A DNA stretch of 64,000 nucleotides, from NCBI RefSeq assembly GCF_023195925.1, contig NZ_JALPRE010000006.1, positions 372,001-436,000 on the forward strand, in the 5' to 3' direction. The DNA comes from Aquimarina acroporae (GTDB lineage Bacteria > Bacteroidota > Bacteroidia > Flavobacteriales > Flavobacteriaceae). The notes below the pieces were generated by a model that was not told the DNA's origin, made no database searches, and saw only the letters and a list, made by a program, of their open reading frames with translations. The position numbers were made by a program, and so were the translations under genes. This document shows positions 16,103 to 24,857 of the stretch, piece by piece (position 1 is the stretch's first letter; each line of letters begins with the position of its first letter).

Positions 16103-17257
16103 ATGGAAGTAGAAGAAACGGTATCATCGGTAAATAATAAGTATGTATATACGGGAGTGAAAGAAGAGATTCGTATGGAGATGATTAAGGAAACTGATTA
16201 TCTGGAACAGCAGCCAATACAAAAATTTACATCTGATAAGACCAGCTATAAGAAGTACATTATAAATCCTAATGATGAAATAAAAGAGCCCCCTGCATTA
16301 TTTCGTATACAGAATAAGGTTTTATGTACTTTAGGTAATTTCTCTGCTATCATTGGTAAAGCAAAAACAAAAAAATCGATGTTTTTGGCTTGGTTAACTG
16401 CCATGCTACAGGGGACATTAAATGATTATGTAAAAACTTGTATAAAAGGTAAAAAAATCATTTATGTTGATACGGAACAATCTGCCTACCACGCAGGTCT
16501 ACAAGTAAAAAGAATACAAGAGCTTTTAGATCGGGTTGAAAGCAATATGGAGTATGTTGCTCTCAGAACCTGTAACCCAAAGGAACGGCTGAAGCATATA
16601 GAAGAAATGATAGAATGCAATGAGAACTTGGGTTTATTAATAATAGATGGCATAGCCGATTTAATGGTAGGGGGTAATAACGATGAGCAAGAAAGTAATG
16701 AAAAAGTATCACTCTTAATGAAATGGAGCGAGGAAAAGAACATTCATATAATGACGGTGTTACATACAAATAAAGGTAATGATCATGCTACGGGTCATTT
16801 GGGGAGTTGTATAATCAAGAAAGCCGAAACAATATTTTCTATCCAAAAGGATAATCGGGATAATAGTATTTCGTTTATCAAATCAGAGTTTCATAGAGGA
16901 GAAGGTATGAAAGATCCACTTTACTTTTCCGTAAATGATGATGGGATACCGTACATTATTGATGATGTTTCTTTTACAACAAAATCAAAAACAGATAAAC
17001 AGAAAAGAGAACCTCAATATTTCGAATTAGCAGGTCATAATAAGGTTTTAGAAGAGATGTTTAAGGGAGGTAAAGAGATGAAATATACAGCTTTGAGGAA
17101 AGCAATAAAGCTTCAAGCCAATAGGGTTCTTGGAGTTAAGTTAAATGATGATTTATCAAAAGCCTGGTACCGGTATTACAAAAAGAATGACTTTATATAT
17201 CAGGAAAAGGAGCGTATGCCTTGGAAACTAAGATCTTTTGAGGGTAATCATAGGTAG
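16103..17257 (+). CDS. RepA-like AAA/RecA-fold ATPase (replicative helicase-type)
   Basis: This 384-residue protein has a RecA-like core: Walker A G85-K-A-K-T-K-K91-S92 (FSAIIGKAKTKKS), the strand IIYVDTEQSAYH, Walker B LLIID182, and a sensor segment MTVLHTNKGNDHATGHLG. This matches the RepA/DnaB-like hexameric ATPases common in Bacteroidetes mobile elements. The C-terminal ~100 residues resemble a small winged-helix or DNA-binding tail. It probably unwinds the origin during replication of the excised element. Directly downstream lies a repeat-rich, origin-like region and then a primase-like gene. Confidence 0.85.
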   Translation: MEVEETVSSVNNKYVYTGVKEEIRMEMIKETDYLEQQPIQKFTSDKTSYKKYIINPNDEIKEPPALFRIQNKVLCTLGNFSAIIGKAKTKKSMFLAWLTAMLQGTLNDYVKTCIKGKKIIYVDTEQSAYHAGLQVKRIQELLDRVESNMEYVALRTCNPKERLKHIEEMIECNENLGLLIIDGIADLMVGGNNDEQESNEKVSLLMKWSEEKNIHIMTVLHTNKGNDHATGHLGSCIIKKAETIFSIQKDNRDNSISFIKSEFHRGEGMKDPLYFSVNDDGIPYIIDDVSFTTKSKTDKQKREPQYFELAGHNKVLEEMFKGGKEMKYTALRKAIKLQANRVLGVKLNDDLSKAWYRYYKKNDFIYQEKERMPWKLRSFEGNHR

Positions 17258-17487
17258 GTTCAAATGATAAGGTTTAACACTCCCCTATATATAAGGGGAG
17301 TGTTTAAACTAAACCTTATCTGCAACAGGGTTTAATTTTGAGATTAAGGGTTAAACCTTGTGTTAACTAATTGATAAACAGGTATTTTTTTGGTTTGTCT
17401 TTAAACCTTAGAAGATTTATGAATTTGTAATTTTTTAGAAGAATGAGCTGTTAGGTTTAGCTCTTTAAACAATGTTGAAAACAATAA
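17258..17487. other. Origin-like repeat region between the ATPase and primase-like genes
   Basis: This 230-bp AT-rich spacer has at least four copies of TTAAACCTT-type motifs in both orientations: ATAAGGTTTA at 17267, TAAACCTTA at 17310 and 17402, and TTAAACCTTG at 17351, plus looser ones at 17328 and 17452. It also holds a long hairpin (17267-17319). Iteron-like repeats beside a RepA-type ATPase gene suggest a replication origin or autoregulatory site. This is inference. Confidence 0.5.
17267..17319. repeat. Long near-perfect hairpin
   Basis: The left arm 17267-17286 pairs with 17294-17319 to give 20 bp with a single 6-nt bulge (TAAACT) and a 7-nt AT loop; the inner 11 bp (AACACTCCCCT with its complement) are perfect. 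There is no T-run on either strand, so it is not a standard terminator. Confidence 0.75.
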
Positions 17488-18609
17488 TTGGCTGAAACTG
17501 ATATGGTATTGAATACGCTTTATAGATACGAACTGGATAAGAGCAGCAAAAAATATATCTGCCCAAATTGTGGTAAGAAAAGGGCAGTGAGATACATTGA
17601 CAATGAAACAGGAAATTACTTACCCATAGAATTTTCAAGATGTGATCGTGAAACAAGCTGTGGATACTGGCGGAAACCTGAAAAAGCGAAATCATCAATG
17701 CTTGCTGATAGACCAATATTACCGATGATGCTCATAACTTTTATCAGAGATGCGTTAGTAAAGGAGTCAGGAAGAAATTTCAAAGAAAATAATTTTGTCC
17801 AATACTTAAAGACCAAATTTAGCGATAGTGCAGTAAAAGCAATCATAAAACGATACCTCATAGGTACATCTAGTTATATAAAAAATGCCTGTGTTTTTTG
17901 GCAAATAGACGAACAAAACCGTGTAAGAGCGGGTAAAATAATGAAGTATAACTCTAATACTGGTAAAAGAATAAAGGGAGGATCTGGTATTCATTGGGTG
18001 CTTAGCATTTTGAAAAAGAAAGGTAAGATAAAAGATTACCAACGGGAACAGTGTTTCTTTGGGTTACATCTGATTAATGAATATAAAACTAAGGTAATAG
18101 CGATATGTGAGTCTGAAAAAACAGCTTGCATCATGTCTGCAATATATGATTCTTATTTATGGTTAGGGTGTGGTAGTGCAACAGGTTTACAGGATGATAA
18201 ATTTATTCCTTTAAAAGGGAGAAAAATAATCTTGTATCCTGACAAAGGAATGTATGATAAGTGGAAAAAAAGAGCGCAAGAGTTACGGAGCAAAGGGTAT
18301 AATGTTGAGGTTTCTGATGTTGTAGAAAGGTCTCTGGGGCGAAATGGATGCGATATAGCTGATTATTTTGTAGATGAAAAAATGATTGAAGAAATAGAAT
18401 CGGATAGAGAAAAAACTTCAAAAATAGTTGAAGTTGATGCGGATAATCTATCAGAAGAAGAAAAAAAGCTACATCGATTAGCTTGTAAAAACCCTAAAAT
18501 TATAAACCTCATCAAGACTTTTGATCTTACTGATACTAATGGGGTGGATTTTAAGTTAGGTGTATTGGGAGTAAAAGATAGAAGCATAAGTATGGGAGCA
18601 AGGAATTAG
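17488..18609 (+). CDS. DUF6371-type protein with zinc finger and toprim-like domain (primase-like)
   Basis: The frame opens with TTG at 17488; an ATG five codons later (17503) is an alternative start. The 373-residue protein begins with a four-cysteine zinc finger (C25PNC28 and C52...C58, in YICPNCGKK and RCDRETSCGYW), as in DNA primases and DUF6371 proteins. A toprim-like part follows: the acidic turn IAICESEKTA, LGCGSATGL and ILYPDKGMYDKW. It may prime DNA synthesis for the element together with the RepA-like ATPase. The family name is from memory; the zinc-finger plus toprim layout is visible. Confidence 0.7.
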   Translation: MAETDMVLNTLYRYELDKSSKKYICPNCGKKRAVRYIDNETGNYLPIEFSRCDRETSCGYWRKPEKAKSSMLADRPILPMMLITFIRDALVKESGRNFKENNFVQYLKTKFSDSAVKAIIKRYLIGTSSYIKNACVFWQIDEQNRVRAGKIMKYNSNTGKRIKGGSGIHWVLSILKKKGKIKDYQREQCFFGLHLINEYKTKVIAICESEKTACIMSAIYDSYLWLGCGSATGLQDDKFIPLKGRKIILYPDKGMYDKWKKRAQELRSKGYNVEVSDVVERSLGRNGCDIADYFVDEKMIEEIESDREKTSKIVEVDADNLSEEEKKLHRLACKNPKIINLIKTFDLTDTNGVDFKLGVLGVKDRSISMGARN

Positions 18610-18641
18610 TCTTTTTGATTTACTAACAAAAATATTGCTCT

Positions 18642-19061
18642 ATGACTACACTAGAAATTTATCAAGAATATAGAGAAAACCCTCAAAAGTGGATGCAAAA
18701 ACATTTGGCATATACTGAAAAAGAAATAATGCTAACCTTAATGAAATTAGCGCAACAACAAATTCATAAAGGGAATTTTGCTGCAAAGAGAAACATACAA
18801 TTTATACAAATAACACCTGAAGAACTACAAGATGGGATTACGAAGGAGATCAAAAAACAATTTGAGACCTTACAAAAGGACTTCCAACCCAAAGAACCTA
18901 CCGAATATATGACCAGAAACGAAGTGGCTGAGTTACTCAAAGTTGACCTTAGTACCGTTTGGAACTGGACAAAAAAAGGCAAGCTTATTGCCTATGGTAT
19001 AGGAAAACGAGTATACTTCAAAAGAAAAGAGGTTGAAAATGGGATTATCAGGATCAATTAA
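18642..19061 (+). CDS. Helix-turn-helix DNA-binding protein (excisionase family)
   Basis: This 139-residue protein has a helical N-terminal ~85 residues and a C-terminal HTH_17 domain: YMTRNEVAELLKVDLSTVWN then WTKKGKLIAYGIGKRVYFKR. It follows the primase-like gene by 32 bp and is likely in the same transcript. It could be an excisionase or regulator. It is the last gene of the element core before the leftward cargo genes. Confidence 0.8.
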   Translation: MTTLEIYQEYRENPQKWMQKHLAYTEKEIMLTLMKLAQQQIHKGNFAAKRNIQFIQITPEELQDGITKEIKKQFETLQKDFQPKEPTEYMTRNEVAELLKVDLSTVWNWTKKGKLIAYGIGKRVYFKRKEVENGIIRIN

Positions 19062-19427
19062 AAATAAAAGAAAAAGTAGTGTGCATACAAGGTCGAGATG
19101 GTAATATAGTAGAAATTCGTTATGTGACTCACAAACTCGAATAGTATGCTTAGATGTTTTTAATTATATCGCGTATCGACACAAAAAATTGAGAGAGTTG
19201 CGTTCAATTCCACATTTCCTATCTTCTCATAAAACTTATATAGCCAGTGGATGATATAGGAGCTATATGCTATAATTTTTATTAAGCTCTTCACATACCG
19301 CGATATACTAGTTGAAAAGGTTGTCTTTATAGTTTATCTCGGTGAAGTTTTAAATTTTCTAGTCTTGACTAAAAAAGTTATTTGTAACCTCAGCATTGAG
19401 GATTGTAATGCACTTTATTTTGCGTTT
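19062..19427. other. Spacer between the element core and the cargo genes
   Basis: These 366 bases separate convergent gene blocks. I see no gene of convincing length. A 9-bp inverted pair, TATATCGCG at 19165 and CGCGATATA at 19299, and a small CCTCA/TGAGG hairpin near 19388, just beyond the hsdR stop, are the only structures noticed. The small hairpin might help terminate hsdR. Confidence 0.4.
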
Positions 19428-21830
19428 CTATGCTGTCTTATATAAATACTGTTGAAACTCAATAAATAAATCTCTTATTTTCGTTACATCCCCACCTAAT
19501 TCTTCAATTCCATCAGCTTGTGATTGGAACATACTTGATAACAAAACAGGAAGCTTGGTCTGATCTAATTCACCTACACCAATCTCAATGTATTTGCTTA
19601 AAACAAATTCAATAAATTCTTTCTGTTTATTATTCATTAATGTAAAAATAGTAGCTTCAGCTGCCGCAACACGTTCTGCTCTTGTGATTGGTTTTATTTC
19701 ACTATTGAATACATATTCCAAAACATCAAATAAGTCGCTATTTTCAGCATCTACAAGTTTACGCAACGCATTTAATTCTTCTATTCCGTAACCTGCTACT
19801 TCTAACTTTTCAAGTAAAGTTCTTCTTGTTGTTGGATTGCTCCATAACTCTCGTAATTCTGCTTCACTTTTAAACAGATTAGGTAATTCACCAAATAAGT
19901 TATTTAAAAATTCTTCCGATGAAATTGGTTTACCCCCAGTATCCCAAAACATTGTTTGTGTTGTGTGTTGAATTTCTAACTCTTTACCACCTTTAAGTTT
20001 AACCCTAACTTTATTATTATGACCTTTTATAGGTTCTTCTTCATCATTATTAATAATGTCGACTTCATCAATATTTGGTTTTAGTTCTCTTGGTTCAGGG
20101 ATTACAGGATCTTCTGGTTCTCCATCCCATTCAGGGTCTAGGAAACGATGGTGAGCATCTACAAAATCATAAATAGTAAAGTAATATTTGCCGTCAAAGG
20201 TTCTGGTTCCTCTTCCTACAATTTGTTTGAATTCTATAATATCATTTACTGGACGCATTAGCACAATGTTTCTCACATTGCGTGCATCAACTCCAGTAGA
20301 AAGTTTTCTGGAAGTGGTTAAAACGGTCGGTATAATCTTTTCATTATCTTGAAATTGTTTTAATGCATTATCTCCTATATTTCCATCTTTGGCAGTAATA
20401 CGCACACAGTAATTAGTGTTCTTGCTGATTTTTTTATTTTGATTTACCATATCACGCACCATAGCTGCGTGTTCTTGTGTAGCACAGAAAATAATAGTTT
20501 TCTCATTTTCGTTTGCATCCTTCATAAAGGTATGAACACGATAACGTTCTCTTGCTGGAATGACAATTTTTCGATTAAAGTCTTTTTCTTCATACAACTT
20601 GCCTTCTTCTATTTCTCCTTCTACTACTGTATCATCATCTGTGTAGATATAATCATCAATGGTGGTGTTGATTCGTTTTACTTTAAAAGGTGTTAAGAAA
20701 CCATCATTAATACCTTCTTTAAGCGAATAGATATAAACAGGGTCGCCAAAGTATTTATAGGTATCAACATTATCCTTTCGTTTTGGTGTTGCCGTTAAAC
20801 CTAATTGAACCGCAGGAGAGAAGTGTTCTAAAATACCTCTCCAAGTACTTTCATTGTTAGCTCCACCGATATGGCACTCATCAATAATTATTAAATCGAA
20901 GTAATCTGTTGGATATTGATTGTAATAAGCATCTTCTTTGTCATAATCTGTAATATTTTCTTCTTCTAGTTCATCTAAATCTGCAGTATTGTCATTTGCC
21001 ATTAAAGATTGAAAAATGGTAAAGAAAACACTACCATTAGTAGGTACTTTTCCTCTTTTCTTAATCTCTTTGGGTTTAACTCGCACTAGAGCATCTTCTG
21101 GAAATGCAGAGAAGGAATTGAATGCCTGATTGGCTAATATGTTTCTATGAGCTAAGAATAAAATTCTTGGTCTTCTCTTTTGGTATTGATTGTTTGCGGT
21201 TAAATTCCAACGGGTTTGAAATAGTTTCCAAGCAATTTGAAAAGCAATGGCTGTTTTTCCTGTTCCTGTTGCGAGCGTTAATAAAACGCGGTCTTTACCC
21301 TGCGCAATTGCTTCTAAAGTTTTTTTAATGGCTATTTCTTGATAATAACGTGGTTGCCAAGTACCCGATTTATCCTCAAACGGAACGCTAGAGAAGTTGT
21401 CTCTCCACAATTCTGTAATCTCAGAACTTGCTTCTAATGGGTATGATTTTATCCATAATTCTTTTGGTGATAAATAACGGTCTACTAAACCTTCTTCACC
21501 CGTTTGCATACAGATTTGGTAAATCTCATCTCCGTTAGAAGAATAGGTAGTATCTAAGGTTAATTTATCTGCATATAATTTAGCTTGTGCAACACCTTCA
21601 CCGACTTCTAAATTTCTTGCTTTTGCCTCAACTACAGCTAGTTTAATACCTTTATATACCAAAATATAGTCCGCAATAAGTGGTTTGCCTCTTCTACCAC
21701 CATTTTGAATACGACCAGCGGTAATTTGACAGTTGCGTTCTCTTAATATTTTTGAACCCTCAACCACACCCCAGCCCGCTTCTTTTAGTTTTGGGTCTAT
21801 TAATTCTGCTCTAGTTTCGGCTTCATTCAT
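19428..21830 (-). CDS. hsdR: Type I restriction enzyme, R subunit (EcoEI-like)
   Basis: This 800-residue subunit has an N-terminal PD-(D/E)XK nuclease (D54 in ADYILVYKG, E68-A-K70 in VVEAKA), then an SF2 helicase/translocase: Walker A ATGTGKT (187-193), DECH (317-320), LGLTATPKRKD, and the motif VI region KQIVGRGTRT. The C-terminal part matches the EcoEI_R_C type. With HsdM and HsdS it translocates and cuts DNA lacking the host methylation. It is shorter than the ~1000-residue EcoKI type but complete for this group. It starts 4 bp after hsdS, the last gene of a leftward M-S-R operon. Confidence 0.95.
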   Translation of the reverse strand: MNEAETRAELIDPKLKEAGWGVVEGSKILRERNCQITAGRIQNGGRRGKPLIADYILVYKGIKLAVVEAKARNLEVGEGVAQAKLYADKLTLDTTYSSNGDEIYQICMQTGEEGLVDRYLSPKELWIKSYPLEASSEITELWRDNFSSVPFEDKSGTWQPRYYQEIAIKKTLEAIAQGKDRVLLTLATGTGKTAIAFQIAWKLFQTRWNLTANNQYQKRRPRILFLAHRNILANQAFNSFSAFPEDALVRVKPKEIKKRGKVPTNGSVFFTIFQSLMANDNTADLDELEEENITDYDKEDAYYNQYPTDYFDLIIIDECHIGGANNESTWRGILEHFSPAVQLGLTATPKRKDNVDTYKYFGDPVYIYSLKEGINDGFLTPFKVKRINTTIDDYIYTDDDTVVEGEIEEGKLYEEKDFNRKIVIPARERYRVHTFMKDANENEKTIIFCATQEHAAMVRDMVNQNKKISKNTNYCVRITAKDGNIGDNALKQFQDNEKIIPTVLTTSRKLSTGVDARNVRNIVLMRPVNDIIEFKQIVGRGTRTFDGKYYFTIYDFVDAHHRFLDPEWDGEPEDPVIPEPRELKPNIDEVDIINNDEEEPIKGHNNKVRVKLKGGKELEIQHTTQTMFWDTGGKPISSEEFLNNLFGELPNLFKSEAELRELWSNPTTRRTLLEKLEVAGYGIEELNALRKLVDAENSDLFDVLEYVFNSEIKPITRAERVAAAEATIFTLMNNKQKEFIEFVLSKYIEIGVGELDQTKLPVLLSSMFQSQADGIEELGGDVTKIRDLFIEFQQYLYKTA

Positions 21831-21834
21831 AATA

Positions 21835-23034
21835 TTAATTTATGGTGTTGAGTTGCCCAGAAAATGCTTTTTGCAATACACTCTTTTTTAGTTCTTCTAA
21901 ATCGGCTATTTTTTGAGTATAAATGGCTTCTAGCCTTTTTGTTTCCACCGATAATGCATCTAGTTTTTGAACGATCTCTTGTTGTTCTTTTAGAGAAGGT
22001 AAAGGAATTGGATATGTTTTTAATTTCGTTCCATTAATATTTGCTTGATTTACACTTGAGATAACTACACTATTCCCATAGTTTTTAGCAATTTGACTAT
22101 TCAGATAATAGTTTAAATAGTCTGCATCTAACAAATCTTCTTTTCGATGGATACGAATTAGATAGCCTGCGAAAATTGAAGGCATTTCACCTTTGTAAAT
22201 AGCCGCTTTTCCTACCAACTCTGGGCTGTTTGTTCTATTAAATAGCACATCATTATATTTTAGTAGATACTTCTTATTATCTTGTTCATTGTTAGAATAT
22301 TTTAAATTATCCCATACAAATTTTCGATCTTGAATATTTCCCATTCTCAGAACGGGTAACTTGCCCTCAGGGGATGACTTTGAAGATGAACCGTATTCTA
22401 CTTTCTGGCAGACTTCACCTAATTTAACTATTGACCATTTATTATCAGACAGTACTCCTTGCAAATAATTATCAAAAATATCTTTTGCATATTGTAGATT
22501 TTGTTCCGTTTTGACTTTTGCTGTATCTATGGCAGCAAAGGTTTTGTCTAAAATGGTTACTATTTGTTTTTGTTGGGTCAGTGGTGGAATCGGGATCTTT
22601 ATTTTTTTGAGTAAACTAGATTTTATCCCAGTCACTGTGGCTCCTGTCCCATTCGAAAAGATATCATTTCTAATTTGAGGGGAAAGAAGTAAATATTTCA
22701 GAAATGTTTTGTCCAAAATATTCGGAGTAGGCTGCATTACAATTGTTCTTTGTGCAAAAGCCACCTTTTCATGTGTCAACAGTTGCGCAACATTAGCTAA
22801 AGGAGCTTCGGTTGTGAAAATCACATCTCCGTATTCAGGAATGCCTCTTTTCATCCATTCTTCATAATTGTTTTCCGCAATAAATTCTTCAGGATGTTCC
22901 TGTAAATATCCTAATTTCACATTCTTTGCAGTTATCAGTTTTACACCATTGTCAGTTTTTTTTGGTGTCCTGCCCCGATAATCAATCAATTTAATATGTT
23001 TTTGCAGTTCACAATATTCCCAATCTTTTCTCAT
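21835..23034 (-). CDS. hsdS: Type I restriction enzyme, specificity (S) subunit
   Basis: This is a 399-residue HsdS with two target-recognition domains, each ending in the conserved helix start: IPIPPLTQQKQIVTILDKTF (about 149-168) and IPLPSLKEQQEIVQKLDAL (about 350-370). The two long helices after them form the spacer coiled coil. The two recognition domains differ, so it should recognise a bipartite asymmetric site. Its start overlaps the hsdM stop by 4 bp (ATGA). It is intact with no truncation or neighbouring silent hsdS copy. Confidence 0.95.
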   Translation of the reverse strand: MRKDWEYCELQKHIKLIDYRGRTPKKTDNGVKLITAKNVKLGYLQEHPEEFIAENNYEEWMKRGIPEYGDVIFTTEAPLANVAQLLTHEKVAFAQRTIVMQPTPNILDKTFLKYLLLSPQIRNDIFSNGTGATVTGIKSSLLKKIKIPIPPLTQQKQIVTILDKTFAAIDTAKVKTEQNLQYAKDIFDNYLQGVLSDNKWSIVKLGEVCQKVEYGSSSKSSPEGKLPVLRMGNIQDRKFVWDNLKYSNNEQDNKKYLLKYNDVLFNRTNSPELVGKAAIYKGEMPSIFAGYLIRIHRKEDLLDADYLNYYLNSQIAKNYGNSVVISSVNQANINGTKLKTYPIPLPSLKEQQEIVQKLDALSVETKRLEAIYTQKIADLEELKKSVLQKAFSGQLNTIN

Positions 23035-24482
23035 ATTAATTCTTTAATAGATTCAAGAATAGTATTTGTTTCTTTATCCAAAATTGCCATTGCTTCCAAA
23101 ATTTCATTGGGTTGGCGTAATGGAGCTTCTTCTGGTGCGTTTGGGTTTTTGGCAGACAGGTCAAAGGTATTTTGGTCTATATCACTTATGCGTACATTCC
23201 AAGAGTTTTCGCTTTCGGCTTTTGTTTTTTGAAGCTTCACAAAATCGGCTAAATCTTTTTCGTTTAATGGGTTTGTTTTCCCCAAATTACGGTCAAGGTT
23301 TAATTGATAAAACCATACTTTTTTAGTAGGCTCTCCTTTGGTAAAAAACAACACTACCGTTTTTACTCCTGCACCCGTAAAGGTACCTCCTGGTAAATCT
23401 AATACCGTATGTAGGTTACAATTTTCTAGCAGTTCTTTCCGTATGGCAATAGATGCATTATCGGTATTGCTCAAAAAAGTGTTTTTTATCACCACACCTG
23501 CTTTGCCACCCGCTTTTAATATTTTAATAAAATGTTGTAAAAACAAAGAAGCAGTTTCTCCTGTTTTAATCGGGAAATTTTCTTGTACTTCTGTACGTTC
23601 CTTTCCTCCAAAAGGAGGGTTTGCCAATACTACATTATAACGATCTTTCTCTTGGATGTCAGCAATGTTTTCTGCCAAGGTATTAGTATGTATAATATTG
23701 GGGGCTTCTACCCCGTGTAATATCATATTCATAATACCAATAATATAAGCAAGCGATTTTTTCTCTTTGCCATAAAAGGTATTCTTTTGGAGCGTTTCAA
23801 TGTCTTGCGTAGATAGTTTTTTACTGTTTTTAAGGTAATCAAAAGCTTCTACCAAGAAACCTGCGGAACCTACTGCACCATCATAAACCGTTTCTCCTAT
23901 TTGTGGGTCAACTACTTTTACGATAGTTTTGATTAAAGGGCGTGGAGTGTAGTATTCACCACCATTACGTCCAGCATTCCCCATGTTTTTGATTTTTCCT
24001 TCATACAGGTGGCTCATTTCCAACTGTTCTGCATGGGTTCTAAAACGGAGTTTATCTACTAACTCCACTACTTCTCGCAAATTATACCCCGATTGTACCC
24101 GGTTTTTTAACTCACTAAAAATTTCACCAATCTTATATTCAATAGTGTCTGCTCCGCTAGCATTTGCTTTAAACTTTTTTAGGTAAGGAAAGAGTTCGTT
24201 GTTTACAAAGTCCAATAAATCATCTCCAGTTTGTGCGTTATGGTCAATCTTCCCATTTGCTAATTTAGGAGCTGCCCAAGTTGTCCAGTGATATGTTGGG
24301 TCTATTAATCTAGTGTATTCTTGTCCAGAAAGTAGAGCCGCATTTTCTTTAGTTTTTTCTAAATCATCTAAATATTTTAAAAACAACACCCAAGAGGTTT
24401 GTTCTACATAATCTAACTCACTACCACATCCTGCGTCTTTATGTAGTATATCGTCTATATTTTTAAAAGTTTGTTCAAACAT
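23031..24482 (-). CDS. hsdM: Type I restriction-modification system, methyltransferase (M) subunit
   Basis: This 483-residue N6-adenine methyltransferase has an N-terminal helical HsdM domain (~1-145) and the catalytic domain: EYYTPRPLI, the AdoMet loop D201-GAVGSAGF, and the catalytic N288-P-P-F291. The C-terminal tail is helical, as expected for contact with HsdS. With HsdS it methylates the host site. It begins directly after the stop codon of a small HTH regulator, suggesting one transcript: regulator, M, S, R. Confidence 0.96.
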   Translation of the reverse strand: MFEQTFKNIDDILHKDAGCGSELDYVEQTSWVLFLKYLDDLEKTKENAALLSGQEYTRLIDPTYHWTTWAAPKLANGKIDHNAQTGDDLLDFVNNELFPYLKKFKANASGADTIEYKIGEIFSELKNRVQSGYNLREVVELVDKLRFRTHAEQLEMSHLYEGKIKNMGNAGRNGGEYYTPRPLIKTIVKVVDPQIGETVYDGAVGSAGFLVEAFDYLKNSKKLSTQDIETLQKNTFYGKEKKSLAYIIGIMNMILHGVEAPNIIHTNTLAENIADIQEKDRYNVVLANPPFGGKERTEVQENFPIKTGETASLFLQHFIKILKAGGKAGVVIKNTFLSNTDNASIAIRKELLENCNLHTVLDLPGGTFTGAGVKTVVLFFTKGEPTKKVWFYQLNLDRNLGKTNPLNEKDLADFVKLQKTKAESENSWNVRISDIDQNTFDLSAKNPNAPEEAPLRQPNEILEAMAILDKETNTILESIKELI

Positions 24483-24686
24483 TTATTTAACTTCTATTTT
24501 ATTGGAGATAATTAATTCTTTTATGTCTATGTTCAGTATCTCAGCAATACGCATTAGAATTTCTAGCCTCGGTTGCTGTCTGTTCTGTACATAAGCATTT
24601 ACCATATTGTAGCTTTTACCCAATTTTTCGGCTAGCCAAATTTGTTTTATGCCTTTTTCCTCCAAAACTTCTTTTATTCTATTCAT
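24483..24686 (-). CDS. Cro/C1-type HTH regulator of the restriction operon
   Basis: This 67-residue protein is a single HTH_3 domain: MNRIKEVLEEKGIKQIWLAE, LGKSYNMVNAYVQNRQQPRL, then a hydrophobic dimer helix. It lies directly before hsdM with no spacer. Small HTH proteins at this position act as C-proteins that delay restriction after entry into a new host. A 15-bp palindrome at 24743-24757, 57 bp upstream, is a possible operator. Confidence 0.85.
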   Translation of the reverse strand: MNRIKEVLEEKGIKQIWLAEKLGKSYNMVNAYVQNRQQPRLEILMRIAEILNIDIKELIISNKIEVK

Positions 24687-24742
24687 CTGAATACATTATT
24701 TTTTCAGCCGACAATATAAAAACAATTGAATTTATATCTCAA

Positions 24743-24757
24743 AAAACTGTGAGTTTT
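24743..24757. promoter_or_regulatory. Palindromic candidate operator for the HTH regulator
   Basis: AAAACT-GTG-AGTTTT is a perfect 6-3-6 inverted repeat in the promoter region of the restriction operon. Its symmetry suits a dimeric Cro/C1-type protein such as the one encoded 57 bp downstream. Inference only. Confidence 0.5.
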
Positions 24758-24857
24758 ATTCTTACTTTTCTGTGTATTGATGGGAAAGTAAAAGTTCTTT
24801 TGTAACGAAGTTATCGAGCTGCAAATGAGTTTAAATGTCCTAGTTACTGTATATATT

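Noticed and set aside
17258..17487. Short CRISPR-like array
   Set aside because: The TTAAACCTT motifs are 9-10 bp, occur in both orientations and have irregular spacing; there are no cas genes.
19165..19307. Inverted repeat TATATCGCG...CGCGATATA as ends of a small transposon
   Set aside because: Only 9 bp, about 125 bp apart, with no flanking target duplication and no transposase.
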